From Paracoccaceae bacterium (lineage in GTDB: Bacteria > Pseudomonadota > Alphaproteobacteria > Rhodobacterales > Rhodobacteraceae): DNA of 16,038 bases. Location: NCBI GenBank assembly GCA_016937725.1, contig JAFGVZ010000092.1, positions 1-16,038 of the forward strand, given 5' to 3'. Position 1 is the stretch's first letter. Every line of letters begins with the position of its first letter. A program made the translations under genes and the position numbers. This document shows positions 9,387 to 16,038 of this stretch, one piece after another. A model generated the notes under the pieces. That model did no database searches, was not told where the DNA came from, and saw nothing but the letters and a program-made list of their open reading frames with translations.

Positions 9387-10729
9387 GCGGCGACCGATTC
9401 CATCTCGGCAATGATGTCGCCCACGACCTGCACCATGAGCCCTTCATCCTCGCATTCGGCCATGACACGGACCAAGGGTTCGGTGCCGGATTTGCGGATC
9501 AACAACCGCCCGCGCCCGGCCAACAGGTCGCGCCCCGATTCAATCGCGGCCATGACCTTGGCCTCTGCCAGCAGGTCCACCCCCGGCGTATAGCGCAGGT
9601 TGCGCAACAATTGCGGCACCGGGTCAAAACAACGCGTGAGCATCGAGGCGGGCTTGCCCGTTTCCACCACGATCGCCATGAATTGCAGCGCCGCGATCAG
9701 CCCGTCGCCAGTGGTGGCATAATCGGTCATCACGATATGGCCTGATTGCTCGCCGCCCAGATTCCAACCGCCTTGGCGCATGCGTTCCACGACATAGCGG
9801 TCGCCCACGGAGGTGCGCTCCAGTCGCAGGCCGCGCCCTTCCAGAAAACGCTCCAGCCCCAGATTGCTCATGACGGTCGCCACCAACACCCCGTCTTGCA
9901 AGCGCTGTTCGGCGGCCCAACGCTCGGCAAAAAGCGCCATGATCTGGTCGCCATCGGCGATCTGCCCGCGCTCGTCGATCACGATCAGCCGGTCCGCGTC
10001 GCCATCCAGCGTAATGCCCAGATCGGCCCCGGTTTCCAGAACCTTGGCGGCACAAACGCGCGGATGCGTCGATCCGCAATCCAGGTTGATGTTCTTGCCG
10101 TTCGGGTTGACGCCGATCTCGATCACCTCTGCGCCCAATTCCCAAAGCACTTGCGGCGCAACGTGATAAGCCGCGCCATTGGCGCAATCCACGACCACTT
10201 TCAGGCCGGAAAACAGCTTGCCTTTTGGCAGCGTGGTTTTGGTGTATTCCACATAGCGCCCGCGCGCATCTTCAATCCGTTTGGCGCGCCCGATATTTGC
10301 GGGCTGCGCCAACGGAATGTCACCGGCGATGATGGCTTCGATCTCTGCCTCGGCCTCGTCCGACAATTTGAACCCGTCGGGGCCAAAGAACTTGATGCCG
10401 TTATCCTGATGGCCATTATGGCTGGCCGAAATCATGATCCCCAGATCGGCCCGCATGGAACGCGTCAAAAACCCGACAGCCGGCGTGGGAACCGGCCCAA
10501 GCAGCAGCACATTCATACCCGTGCTGGTCAGACCGGCGGTCAGCGCGGTTTCCAGCATGTAACCCGACAGGCGCGTGTCCTTGCCGATGACCACACGGTG
10601 TCCGTTGCTGCCATCGCGCCGGAAATACCGCCCCGCCGCCGCACCGATACGCAGCGCGTTTTCCGCCGTCATCGGATACGTATTGGCCGTGCCACGTATT
10701 CCGTCAGTTCCGAATAGCTTTTTGGTCAT
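9383..10729 (-). CDS. glmM: Phosphoglucosamine mutase
   Basis: Converts glucosamine-6-phosphate to glucosamine-1-phosphate on the route to UDP-GlcNAc for peptidoglycan and lipopolysaccharide. It has 448 residues from ATG 10729, the usual length (E. coli 445). Motifs: KLFGTDGIRG at the N-terminus, ISASHN (100-105) with the phosphorylated serine at about 103, the metal-binding DGDADR, and the C-terminal phosphate-binding RKSGTEP. The ASHN sequence and length mark GlmM rather than phosphomannomutase. An ATG at 10741 would add four residues; 10729 is preferred because GlmM proteins start just before KLFGTDG. It lies 22 bases behind folP, an arrangement also known in E. coli (folP-glmM). Confidence 0.97.
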   Translation of the reverse strand: MTKKLFGTDGIRGTANTYPMTAENALRIGAAAGRYFRRDGSNGHRVVIGKDTRLSGYMLETALTAGLTSTGMNVLLLGPVPTPAVGFLTRSMRADLGIMISASHNGHQDNGIKFFGPDGFKLSDEAEAEIEAIIAGDIPLAQPANIGRAKRIEDARGRYVEYTKTTLPKGKLFSGLKVVVDCANGAAYHVAPQVLWELGAEVIEIGVNPNGKNINLDCGSTHPRVCAAKVLETGADLGITLDGDADRLIVIDERGQIADGDQIMALFAERWAAEQRLQDGVLVATVMSNLGLERFLEGRGLRLERTSVGDRYVVERMRQGGWNLGGEQSGHIVMTDYATTGDGLIAALQFMAIVVETGKPASMLTRCFDPVPQLLRNLRYTPGVDLLAEAKVMAAIESGRDLLAGRGRLLIRKSGTEPLVRVMAECEDEGLMVQVVGDIIAEMESVAA

Positions 10730-10751
10730 GTCCCGCCGCATTCTTTTATTT

Positions 10752-11756
10752 TTAGTCCGTTTTTTCAGTCATTGCCCGCCACAGCGAAAGCGCTTGGCGG
10801 GTCTGGTCCACATCGTGCACACGCAAGATTTGTGCGCCTTGCGACGCCCCTTGCAGCGCCACGGCAAGCGAGCCTGCCAGCCGCGCATCCGCCGCCTCTG
10901 CCCCGCTGAGCGCGCCGATGAACCGCTTGCGCGACGCTCCCAGCAGGATAGCACATCCCGACGCATGCAGCAGCGCCAAGTGTGACAAGAGTGCAAGATT
11001 ATGCGCAACCGTCTTGCCAAAACCGATGCCGGGGTCAAGAATAATGCGCGCGCGGTCAATGCCAGCCGCCTCTGCGCAGGCCAGCGCGGTCATCAGCCAG
11101 TCGTGAACATCGAAGCGCACATCATTGTATTTAGGGTCTTTTTGCATGGTCTGGGGCGTGCCTTGGGCATGCATCAGACAGACCGGGACGCCCGCTTCGG
11201 CCACCAGCGCCGCCATGTCACAATCCCATGTCAGGGCTGAAACATCATTCACGATATCAGCCCCCGCAGCCAGTGCAGCTTCGGCCACCCGGGCCTTGCG
11301 CGTGTCGATCGAGATGGGTGCGCGCACGCCCGCAGCGCGAAGTGCGGCGATCACCGGCGCGGTGCGCTCAATTTCGTCTTGGATGGCCACCTCTGCCGCG
11401 CCGGGGCGGGTGGATTCGCCGCCAATATCCAGAATATCCGCGCCCTCGGCCAGCAGGCGCTCGGCATGGGCGACCGCGCGCTCGTGGCTGGCAAACCGCC
11501 CGCCATCAGAAAAGCTGTCGGGTGTGACGTTGACAATGCCCATGATGAAGGGCCGGGTCAGCGCCAGCCCCGCAATGGGCGCGGGCGGCTCCAGAAAGAC
11601 CGCATCGCGTGTAGGGTCCAAGGCGCGCTCATGCAAGGTGCCAGCGCGGGTCAGGTCCTGCACGCCCACCACCCGCAACGCGCTCTGGCCGCGAAAGACA
11701 GGCGCATCCTCCGGGGCGGTCGCGGCGGGACGCAAAATTGGCAAACGATAGATCAT
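10752..11756 (-). CDS. folP: Dihydropteroate synthase
   Basis: Joins p-aminobenzoate to 6-hydroxymethyl-7,8-dihydropterin diphosphate, the sulfonamide-sensitive step of folate synthesis. It has 334 residues from ATG 11756. The core starts near residue 69 and carries the family motifs: IMGIVNVTPDSFSDGG (71-86), ILDIGGESTRPGA (108-120), ISIDTRKA, NDVSAL, DPGIGFGKT and LLGASRKRF. The first 65 residues are an N-terminal extension compared with E. coli FolP (about 280). A GTG at 11777 could add seven residues, but AGGGG stands just before ATG 11756 (a spacing of three bases, rather short) and nothing similar precedes the GTG. It sits between folB and glmM in a leftward run. Confidence 0.96.
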   Translation of the reverse strand: MIYRLPILRPAATAPEDAPVFRGQSALRVVGVQDLTRAGTLHERALDPTRDAVFLEPPAPIAGLALTRPFIMGIVNVTPDSFSDGGRFASHERAVAHAERLLAEGADILDIGGESTRPGAAEVAIQDEIERTAPVIAALRAAGVRAPISIDTRKARVAEAALAAGADIVNDVSALTWDCDMAALVAEAGVPVCLMHAQGTPQTMQKDPKYNDVRFDVHDWLMTALACAEAAGIDRARIILDPGIGFGKTVAHNLALLSHLALLHASGCAILLGASRKRFIGALSGAEAADARLAGSLAVALQGASQGAQILRVHDVDQTRQALSLWRAMTEKTD

Positions 11757-11797
11757 GGACCCCTGTTGCCGCAGCACAGGCGTGGGTGCAAGAGTGA

Positions 11798-12721
11798 TCA
11801 GAACCGTTCAACCGGCATGTGGCTACCCGGCGGCACGCTCAGCCCTTCGGGCGCCAGAAACCGATCAGCGGCCATATGCTCGGCCAACCAAAGTGCCAAA
11901 GCTGCGCCATCACGGGGGCTGCAATCGGGGCTGTCGGTCGAATCGAGGATCAGCTTCGACGGAGCCCAGACGATCATCTGCCCCTGTTTGATGGCCCAGT
12001 CTATTTCCGTACGGCTGGCCACCACAACACAGCGCGCATCGCGCGCGGCCAAGCGCCATGCGTTCTGCTCTATCGCCAATAGGTCAATCCGGCGCTGCAC
12101 CGCGCGCAGGCCCACCTCTGGCACGGCGTCCGGCGGCATGCCCACGCACAAGATAACGGGCAGACCGCGTGCCATCAGCGCGTCCAGCCGTGCGCCCAAG
12201 CCTTCGGCCGCGATCATGTCATTGTCCAGATACACCACCAGCGGATGCACGGCTTGCTCCTGCCCGCTGGTCGTCACTTCGCGCAAAGGCGCGACGGCGC
12301 GGGTGCGCACGATCTCGACCCCCAAGGCCCCCGGCCCACGGTCCAGCTTTTCAATGCGCACGAAGGCGCGCATGGCTTGGGGTTCGTGCAAGACGCGCGC
12401 GGCCACCCGCTCTGCCAAGGTTTCCAGCAGGTTCAGCCGTTCTTCCGCCAAAGCGGCCGAAATCGCCTCTGTGATCCGGTCGTAGGACAAAATGCGATCA
12501 ACATCGTCGCGCAACGGTTCGGGATGGGGCCGCACTTCGACCACCACGTTGAATCGCAGACGCTGGCGCACCCCGCGTTCCGCCTGAAAGGCCCCGATCT
12601 CGACCTCTACCAGATGATCGCGCAAAGAAATGCGGTCGCGCGGGTCCGCCGGGGCCGATGCTTCTGCACGCGCTTCGGGATGGGCAAAGGCTAGGCGAAT
12701 ATCAGTCGTCATGTCGGTCAT
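11798..12721 (-). CDS. folB: Dihydroneopterin aldolase with C-terminal kinase-like extension
   Basis: The protein has 307 residues, more than twice the usual 120 of FolB. Residues 30-145 form a FolB domain: GAFQAERGVRQRLRF with Glu48 at the place of the catalytic acid, SYDRI (79-83), LNLLETLAERVA and VRIEKLDRG with Lys125 at the conserved lysine. This domain should cleave 7,8-dihydroneopterin to 6-hydroxymethyl-dihydropterin and glycolaldehyde. Residues 158-290 look like a diverged amino-acid-kinase fold related to archaeal MfnE, from remembered similarity: LVVYLDND replaces VKIGGS, and WAPSKLILDSTD resembles LPSKILLSTD. The kinase lysine and GGG appear lost, so activity is unlikely. Starts at 12721 and 12712 are both possible. 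It is first in folB-folP-glmM, 41 bases ahead of folP. The FolB part is secure; the extension is inference. Confidence 0.9.
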   Translation of the reverse strand: MTDMTTDIRLAFAHPEARAEASAPADPRDRISLRDHLVEVEIGAFQAERGVRQRLRFNVVVEVRPHPEPLRDDVDRILSYDRITEAISAALAEERLNLLETLAERVAARVLHEPQAMRAFVRIEKLDRGPGALGVEIVRTRAVAPLREVTTSGQEQAVHPLVVYLDNDMIAAEGLGARLDALMARGLPVILCVGMPPDAVPEVGLRAVQRRIDLLAIEQNAWRLAARDARCVVVASRTEIDWAIKQGQMIVWAPSKLILDSTDSPDCSPRDGAALALWLAEHMAADRFLAPEGLSVPPGSHMPVERF

Positions 12722-12850
12722 TCCAGATCAGTCTTGCGTGCAGTCTTACCCGCATGGTCCGTCCGGGCAAACCGCAATAACGCCGCATAGGGCGCTTTGC
12801 ACGACACTAGGCGCGCCGCATGTCGGCAAAATGACAGGAAAACCGGGCGC

Positions 12851-13942
12851 TTAGCCGCGATAGAACAGATGCGCACCAATCTGCGTGGTCTGAACAAAGC
12901 GCCGCGCCCAAGACGGGTTCACCGCCGTGGTGTGGAAATAGAGCGCGCCAGAGGTCAGCCCGCGATGCCCGCCATCGGCCATGACCTGCGCGATGCGGCG
13001 CGCAAGATCTTGGGCTGCGCGATTGCGCAGCACGTCAGATTTGCGGTCGCAGGCAAAGCTGAACTGGCACCCGCCATAGCGCCCTTCTTTCACACCTTGG
13101 AACACCACACCGCAAATCGTGTTGGGAAATTTGCGCGAGGCGACACGGTTCAAGATCACTTCTGCCACCGCGAACTGACCTTTCAGGGTTTCGCCGCGCG
13201 CCTCGTGGTAAATGGCGGTGGCAAGGCAAGCTTCTTCCTGCGAGGGCGCGCGCAGATTGACCCGGCGCAACCAGTCGCGCGAATACTGGATGGCGCGGCG
13301 CGACAGCCCTTCAGGGCGCGACACCGGCAGCAAACTGCGCAGCGGGGCCATGGCATCGGGCGCAAGCGCCACAGGTGCCGCGATCGCGCCGCTGGTAGAC
13401 AGGCTGGCGCTCGCATTCCCCGCATTGCGAAGGGCCGGGCGCGGGCTGGTGGCCGGGGCGTATGTGGTCAGCCACAGCGCGTGAAGGCGGCTGAGATCAA
13501 CCTCTGCCGGGGCTTCGTCCCGCAGATTGGCACCCATCCCATCGTGCAACCACATGATAGCTGACGGGGCGCCGCCCACGATATAATCCAGATCAGGGTT
13601 GTCCAAACGCACCATGCGCACCAAGGGTGCAACATCGGGCATTATCTGGGTCATGATCCGGTTGGACGGGCTGGACGCGTTGATCGACGACAAGACCAAA
13701 GCGCTGCGGGCCTGATCGCTGAGCGTCGCATCCGCCACGGAAGACCCAAGGCCCGGCATAGCCGCAAGCATGGACACAGACCAAACGCCAACCAAGACAG
13801 GCGAGCGATACCACCGGCGCGCGGCAACTGTCCGCGCAACATCGCACGCCACGCCGCAGGGATTGGCCGCCCGACTGGACGCCCCCCCGGAAACCGCGCC
13901 AAGCAGGCTGGCTCTCAGATTGGTCAATAAGTTAGCAATCAT
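12851..13942 (-). CDS. Cell wall hydrolase, SleB/CwlJ family
   Basis: Predicted peptidoglycan hydrolase with a C-terminal Hydrolase_2 (SleB) domain at about 238-362. It has AIYHEARGE (243-251) with catalytic-type Glu247, GQFAVAEVILNRV, CQFSFACD and SGALYFHTTAVNPSWA. In spore formers this fold is a lytic transglycosylase-like cortex enzyme; in Proteobacteria it probably acts on the sacculus. The N-terminal 70 residues hold a basic stretch (ARRWYR) and a hydrophobic segment (about 48-66), so export or membrane anchoring is likely. The middle is low-complexity, rich in Ala, Ser and Pro. The start at 13942 has no clear ribosome site, and a later start near the hydrophobic segment is possible. It lies between ppdK and folB with over 100 bases free on each side. 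Confidence 0.85.
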   Translation of the reverse strand: MIANLLTNLRASLLGAVSGGASSRAANPCGVACDVARTVAARRWYRSPVLVGVWSVSMLAAMPGLGSSVADATLSDQARSALVLSSINASSPSNRIMTQIMPDVAPLVRMVRLDNPDLDYIVGGAPSAIMWLHDGMGANLRDEAPAEVDLSRLHALWLTTYAPATSPRPALRNAGNASASLSTSGAIAAPVALAPDAMAPLRSLLPVSRPEGLSRRAIQYSRDWLRRVNLRAPSQEEACLATAIYHEARGETLKGQFAVAEVILNRVASRKFPNTICGVVFQGVKEGRYGGCQFSFACDRKSDVLRNRAAQDLARRIAQVMADGGHRGLTSGALYFHTTAVNPSWARRFVQTTQIGAHLFYRG

Positions 13943-13953
13943 TATAAATCACA

Positions 13954-13970
13954 GCGCACCAGATGTGCGC
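13954..13970. other. Inverted repeat between ppdK-like gene and cell wall hydrolase gene
   Basis: GCGCAC (13954-13959) and GTGCGC (13965-13970) form a 6-base stem with a 5-base loop, 77 bases past the ppdK-like stop. On the minus strand it runs into TGTGATTTATAATG, which includes the start codon of the next gene. It could be a weak terminator or an operator; the sequence alone does not decide. Confidence 0.25.
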
Positions 13971-14046
13971 GTCCCGCCCAAGATGATGCAGCTTCACGAT
14001 TGGGTGAGACTTAGCGAAAAACGCGTCCAAAGTCCAGCCTGTAGGC

Positions 14047-16038
14047 CTAGCCCTGCTCGGCAATGACAAGCTGTGCCGCCGCAAGCCGCGCCACCGGCAC
14101 ACGGAACGGCGAGCACGACACGTAATCAAAGCCCAAATCGCGGCAAAACCGGATCGCTTCAGGACTGCCGCCATGCTCTCCGCAGATGGACAAGGTCAAA
14201 TCGTCGCGCGCCGCGCGCCCGCGTTCGGCCCCCAAGCGCAGCAACTCGCCAACCCCGTCTTCATCAAGCGTATGGAACGGATCTTCGACGAAGACGCCTT
14301 GCTGCACATAATCCGACATGAAGCGCCCCGCATCGTCGCGCGAGAGACCATAAGTCATCTGTGTCAGGTCATTCGTGCCGAAGGATAGGAACGCCGAATG
14401 CTGCGCAATATCGCCAGCCCGCAAGGCAGCGCGCGGCGTTTCCACCATCACGCCCAGCTTGTAGTCGAACATTACGCCCGCCCGCCCGCGCACTTGGGCG
14501 GCGCAAGCGTCGATTCGGGATTTGACCAGCTCCACCTCGCGCATGGCCGAAACCAGCGGGATCATGATTTCCGGCACAATCGGCGCGCCGCGGCGCGTAA
14601 CCTCGATCGTGGCTTCGAAAATGGCGCGGGCCTGCATTTCGTAAATCTCGGGGATGGTGATCCCAAGGCGCACCCCGCGCATGCCCAGCATGGGGTTGAA
14701 TTCGGCCAAGGCTTCGGCACGACGGGTGATCTCGGACAAGGGCTTGTCCAAAGCATCGGCCAGAAAGCGCATCCCCTCGCGCGAATGCGGCAGGAATTCG
14801 TGCAAGGGCGGGTCGAACAGGCGGATGCAGACGGGCTGGCCCTGCATGATCTCGAACAACTCGATAAAATCGGCGCGCTGCATGGGCAACAGCCGATCCA
14901 GCGCATCGCGCCGGTCTTCGGAGGTGTCGGCAAAGATCATCTCGCGCATCAGCGTCAGGCGGTCTTCCTCAAAAAACATATGCTCGGTCCGGCACAGGCC
15001 GATGCCTTGGGCCTGAAATTCGCGCGCGATGCGGGCGTCGGCGGGGGTGTCGGCATTGGCGCGAATGCCGATGTCGCGCCGCGCATCCGCCCAGTCCAGC
15101 AGCGTGGTGAAACGGTCATCCAGCGCCGGTTCCAACAGCGGCACTTCGCCCACCAGCGCCAAGCCATTGGTGCCGTCGATGGTGATCATATCGCCTTCGT
15201 TCAAAGTCTGACCATTGGCACGCAGGGTTTTGCGCCGCGCGTCGATGGTGATGTTCGACGCCCCCACCACGCACGGCACGCCCAGACCCCGGCCAATCAC
15301 CGCCGCATGGCTGGTCATGCCACCACGCTCTGTCAGCACGGCGCGGGCCGAGTGCATGCCGCGAATATCTTCCGGCGTGGTCTCGCGCCGCGCCAAGATG
15401 CACGGCTCGTCGCGCGCGGCACTGGCCAAGGCGGCGGCAGAACTAAAGACCAACCGCCCCACGGCAGCACCGGGACTGGCGGCAATGCCCCGCCCCAGAA
15501 TTGTCGGATGCGCCGATGGGTCGATCTGCTGGTGCAACAATTCGCCCAGAGCTTTTGGGGCGATGCGGGTGATCGCCTCGTCGCGCAGGATAACGCCGTC
15601 ATTGGCCAGATCGACCACCACGCGCACGGCTGCGCGCGACGAGCGGGGCACGGTCACAGCATCCAGAATCCACAGCTTGCCATCTTCCAGCGTGAATTCG
15701 ATCTCCATTTCCTCGCGCAGGCGCTTGCGGGCATTGGCACCATAGTCGAGCAACTGCGCATAGGCCTCTGGGCTGCGGTCTTCCAGCGATGGGCCGCGCT
15801 TGTCCTTGGCGATGAACAATGTCTCATCCGTGCGGTCAGGGCGAAAGCGGCCCATCACCTTGGGCGCACCCGTTGTGGCATCAATAAACCGGATCGTTCC
15901 AACGCCACAGGCATCGGTCGTGCCGTAGCCCACGCCCATGCCGCCTGCCATGGCCTGCACCACCAGCCCCAAACCCGCATCGACCGGGGCACCTTTGGCT
16001 TGGCGCAGCAGACGGGCCGACGTGCCTTCCCACGCGCG
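14047..16038 (-). CDS. ppdK: Pyruvate phosphate dikinase-like protein, C-terminal part (runs off right edge)
   Basis: The last 663 residues of a PPDK-family protein (typical length about 870). PPDK interconverts pyruvate, ATP and phosphate with PEP, AMP and pyrophosphate. Seen: the phosphohistidine motif GGMTSHAAV (His codon 15307-15309), the PEP/pyruvate barrel with NPMLGMRGVRLG, FGTNDLTQMTYGLSRDD, and ICGEHGGSP with the catalytic Cys (codon 14182-14184). The distance from the His to the end, about 420 residues, equals that of Clostridium symbiosum PPDK. The frame stays open to 16038, so an apparent TTG start at 15972 is not the real start. The nucleotide-binding part visible here lacks the usual GEFL-NAQGEDVVAG and QTR-GKRT wording, so it may be a PPDK-like PEP-binding protein rather than a normal dikinase. 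Confidence 0.85.
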   Translation of the reverse strand, partial: RAWEGTSARLLRQAKGAPVDAGLGLVVQAMAGGMGVGYGTTDACGVGTIRFIDATTGAPKVMGRFRPDRTDETLFIAKDKRGPSLEDRSPEAYAQLLDYGANARKRLREEMEIEFTLEDGKLWILDAVTVPRSSRAAVRVVVDLANDGVILRDEAITRIAPKALGELLHQQIDPSAHPTILGRGIAASPGAAVGRLVFSSAAALASAARDEPCILARRETTPEDIRGMHSARAVLTERGGMTSHAAVIGRGLGVPCVVGASNITIDARRKTLRANGQTLNEGDMITIDGTNGLALVGEVPLLEPALDDRFTTLLDWADARRDIGIRANADTPADARIAREFQAQGIGLCRTEHMFFEEDRLTLMREMIFADTSEDRRDALDRLLPMQRADFIELFEIMQGQPVCIRLFDPPLHEFLPHSREGMRFLADALDKPLSEITRRAEALAEFNPMLGMRGVRLGITIPEIYEMQARAIFEATIEVTRRGAPIVPEIMIPLVSAMREVELVKSRIDACAAQVRGRAGVMFDYKLGVMVETPRAALRAGDIAQHSAFLSFGTNDLTQMTYGLSRDDAGRFMSDYVQQGVFVEDPFHTLDEDGVGELLRLGAERGRAARDDLTLSICGEHGGSPEAIRFCRDLGFDYVSCSPFRVPVARLAAAQLVIAEQG

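Noticed and set aside
9746..10717. 323-codon plus-strand frame opposite glmM
   Set aside because: It is antisense to the intact glmM gene, without recognisable domains or a ribosome site.
12722..12850. Searched the gap between folB and the cell wall hydrolase gene for a terminator, small RNA or strong promoter
   Set aside because: Only short imperfect repeats such as CGCCGCAT twice and GCCG/CGGC were seen; nothing convincing.
14047..15972. PPDK-like gene read as a complete 641-residue protein starting at 15972
   Set aside because: The start would be a TTG inside the domain, and the frame continues open to the right edge with sensible protein sequence.

Overview
The window looks like chromosomal DNA of a GC-rich alphaproteobacterium, most likely a member of the Rhodobacterales (Rhodobacter/Roseobacter relatives). 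The clues are an ScfR-family regulator (PccR) beside a propionyl-CoA carboxylase gene, TTTGCAAA operator octamers like those described for Rhodobacter sphaeroides PccR, a long FolB, and dense gene packing on a high-GC background. I see no insertion sequence, phage gene, CRISPR array, tRNA or rRNA. No stretch longer than about 300 bases lacks a gene.

Left block (1-3624), propionyl-CoA metabolism. The 5' half of pccB runs leftwards off the window. Divergent from it are a Bcr/CflA-type MFS transporter gene and pccR. The pccB/MFS divergent region holds four TTTGCAAA-like half-sites, and two more perfect octamers lie just before pccR. This suggests that PccR controls pccB, itself and perhaps the transporter.

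Middle block (3651-9386). A kbp-like BON/LysM gene converges on pccR. To its right is the glycine cleavage operon gcvT-gcvH-gcvP, read leftwards, with a tandem glycine riboswitch in its leader and a strong hairpin terminator after gcvP. A small gamma-glutamylcyclotransferase-fold gene is divergent from the riboswitch and ends overlapping the end of glmM by 4 bases.

Right block (9383-16038), all leftward. folB, folP and glmM form a compact run (folate synthesis plus the first dedicated step towards UDP-GlcNAc). Upstream lie a SleB-type cell wall hydrolase gene and the 3' three quarters of a pyruvate phosphate dikinase-like gene that runs off the right edge.

A plausible functional thread is one-carbon metabolism: FolB and FolP make the folate that GcvT needs. 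The least ordinary items are the FolB C-terminal half, which looks like a degraded amino-acid-kinase (MfnE-like) domain, the PPDK-like protein whose nucleotide-binding part seems to lack usual PPDK motifs, and the operator array that appears to tie an MFS transporter to PccR. I did not find a clear wholly new system; these are leads.
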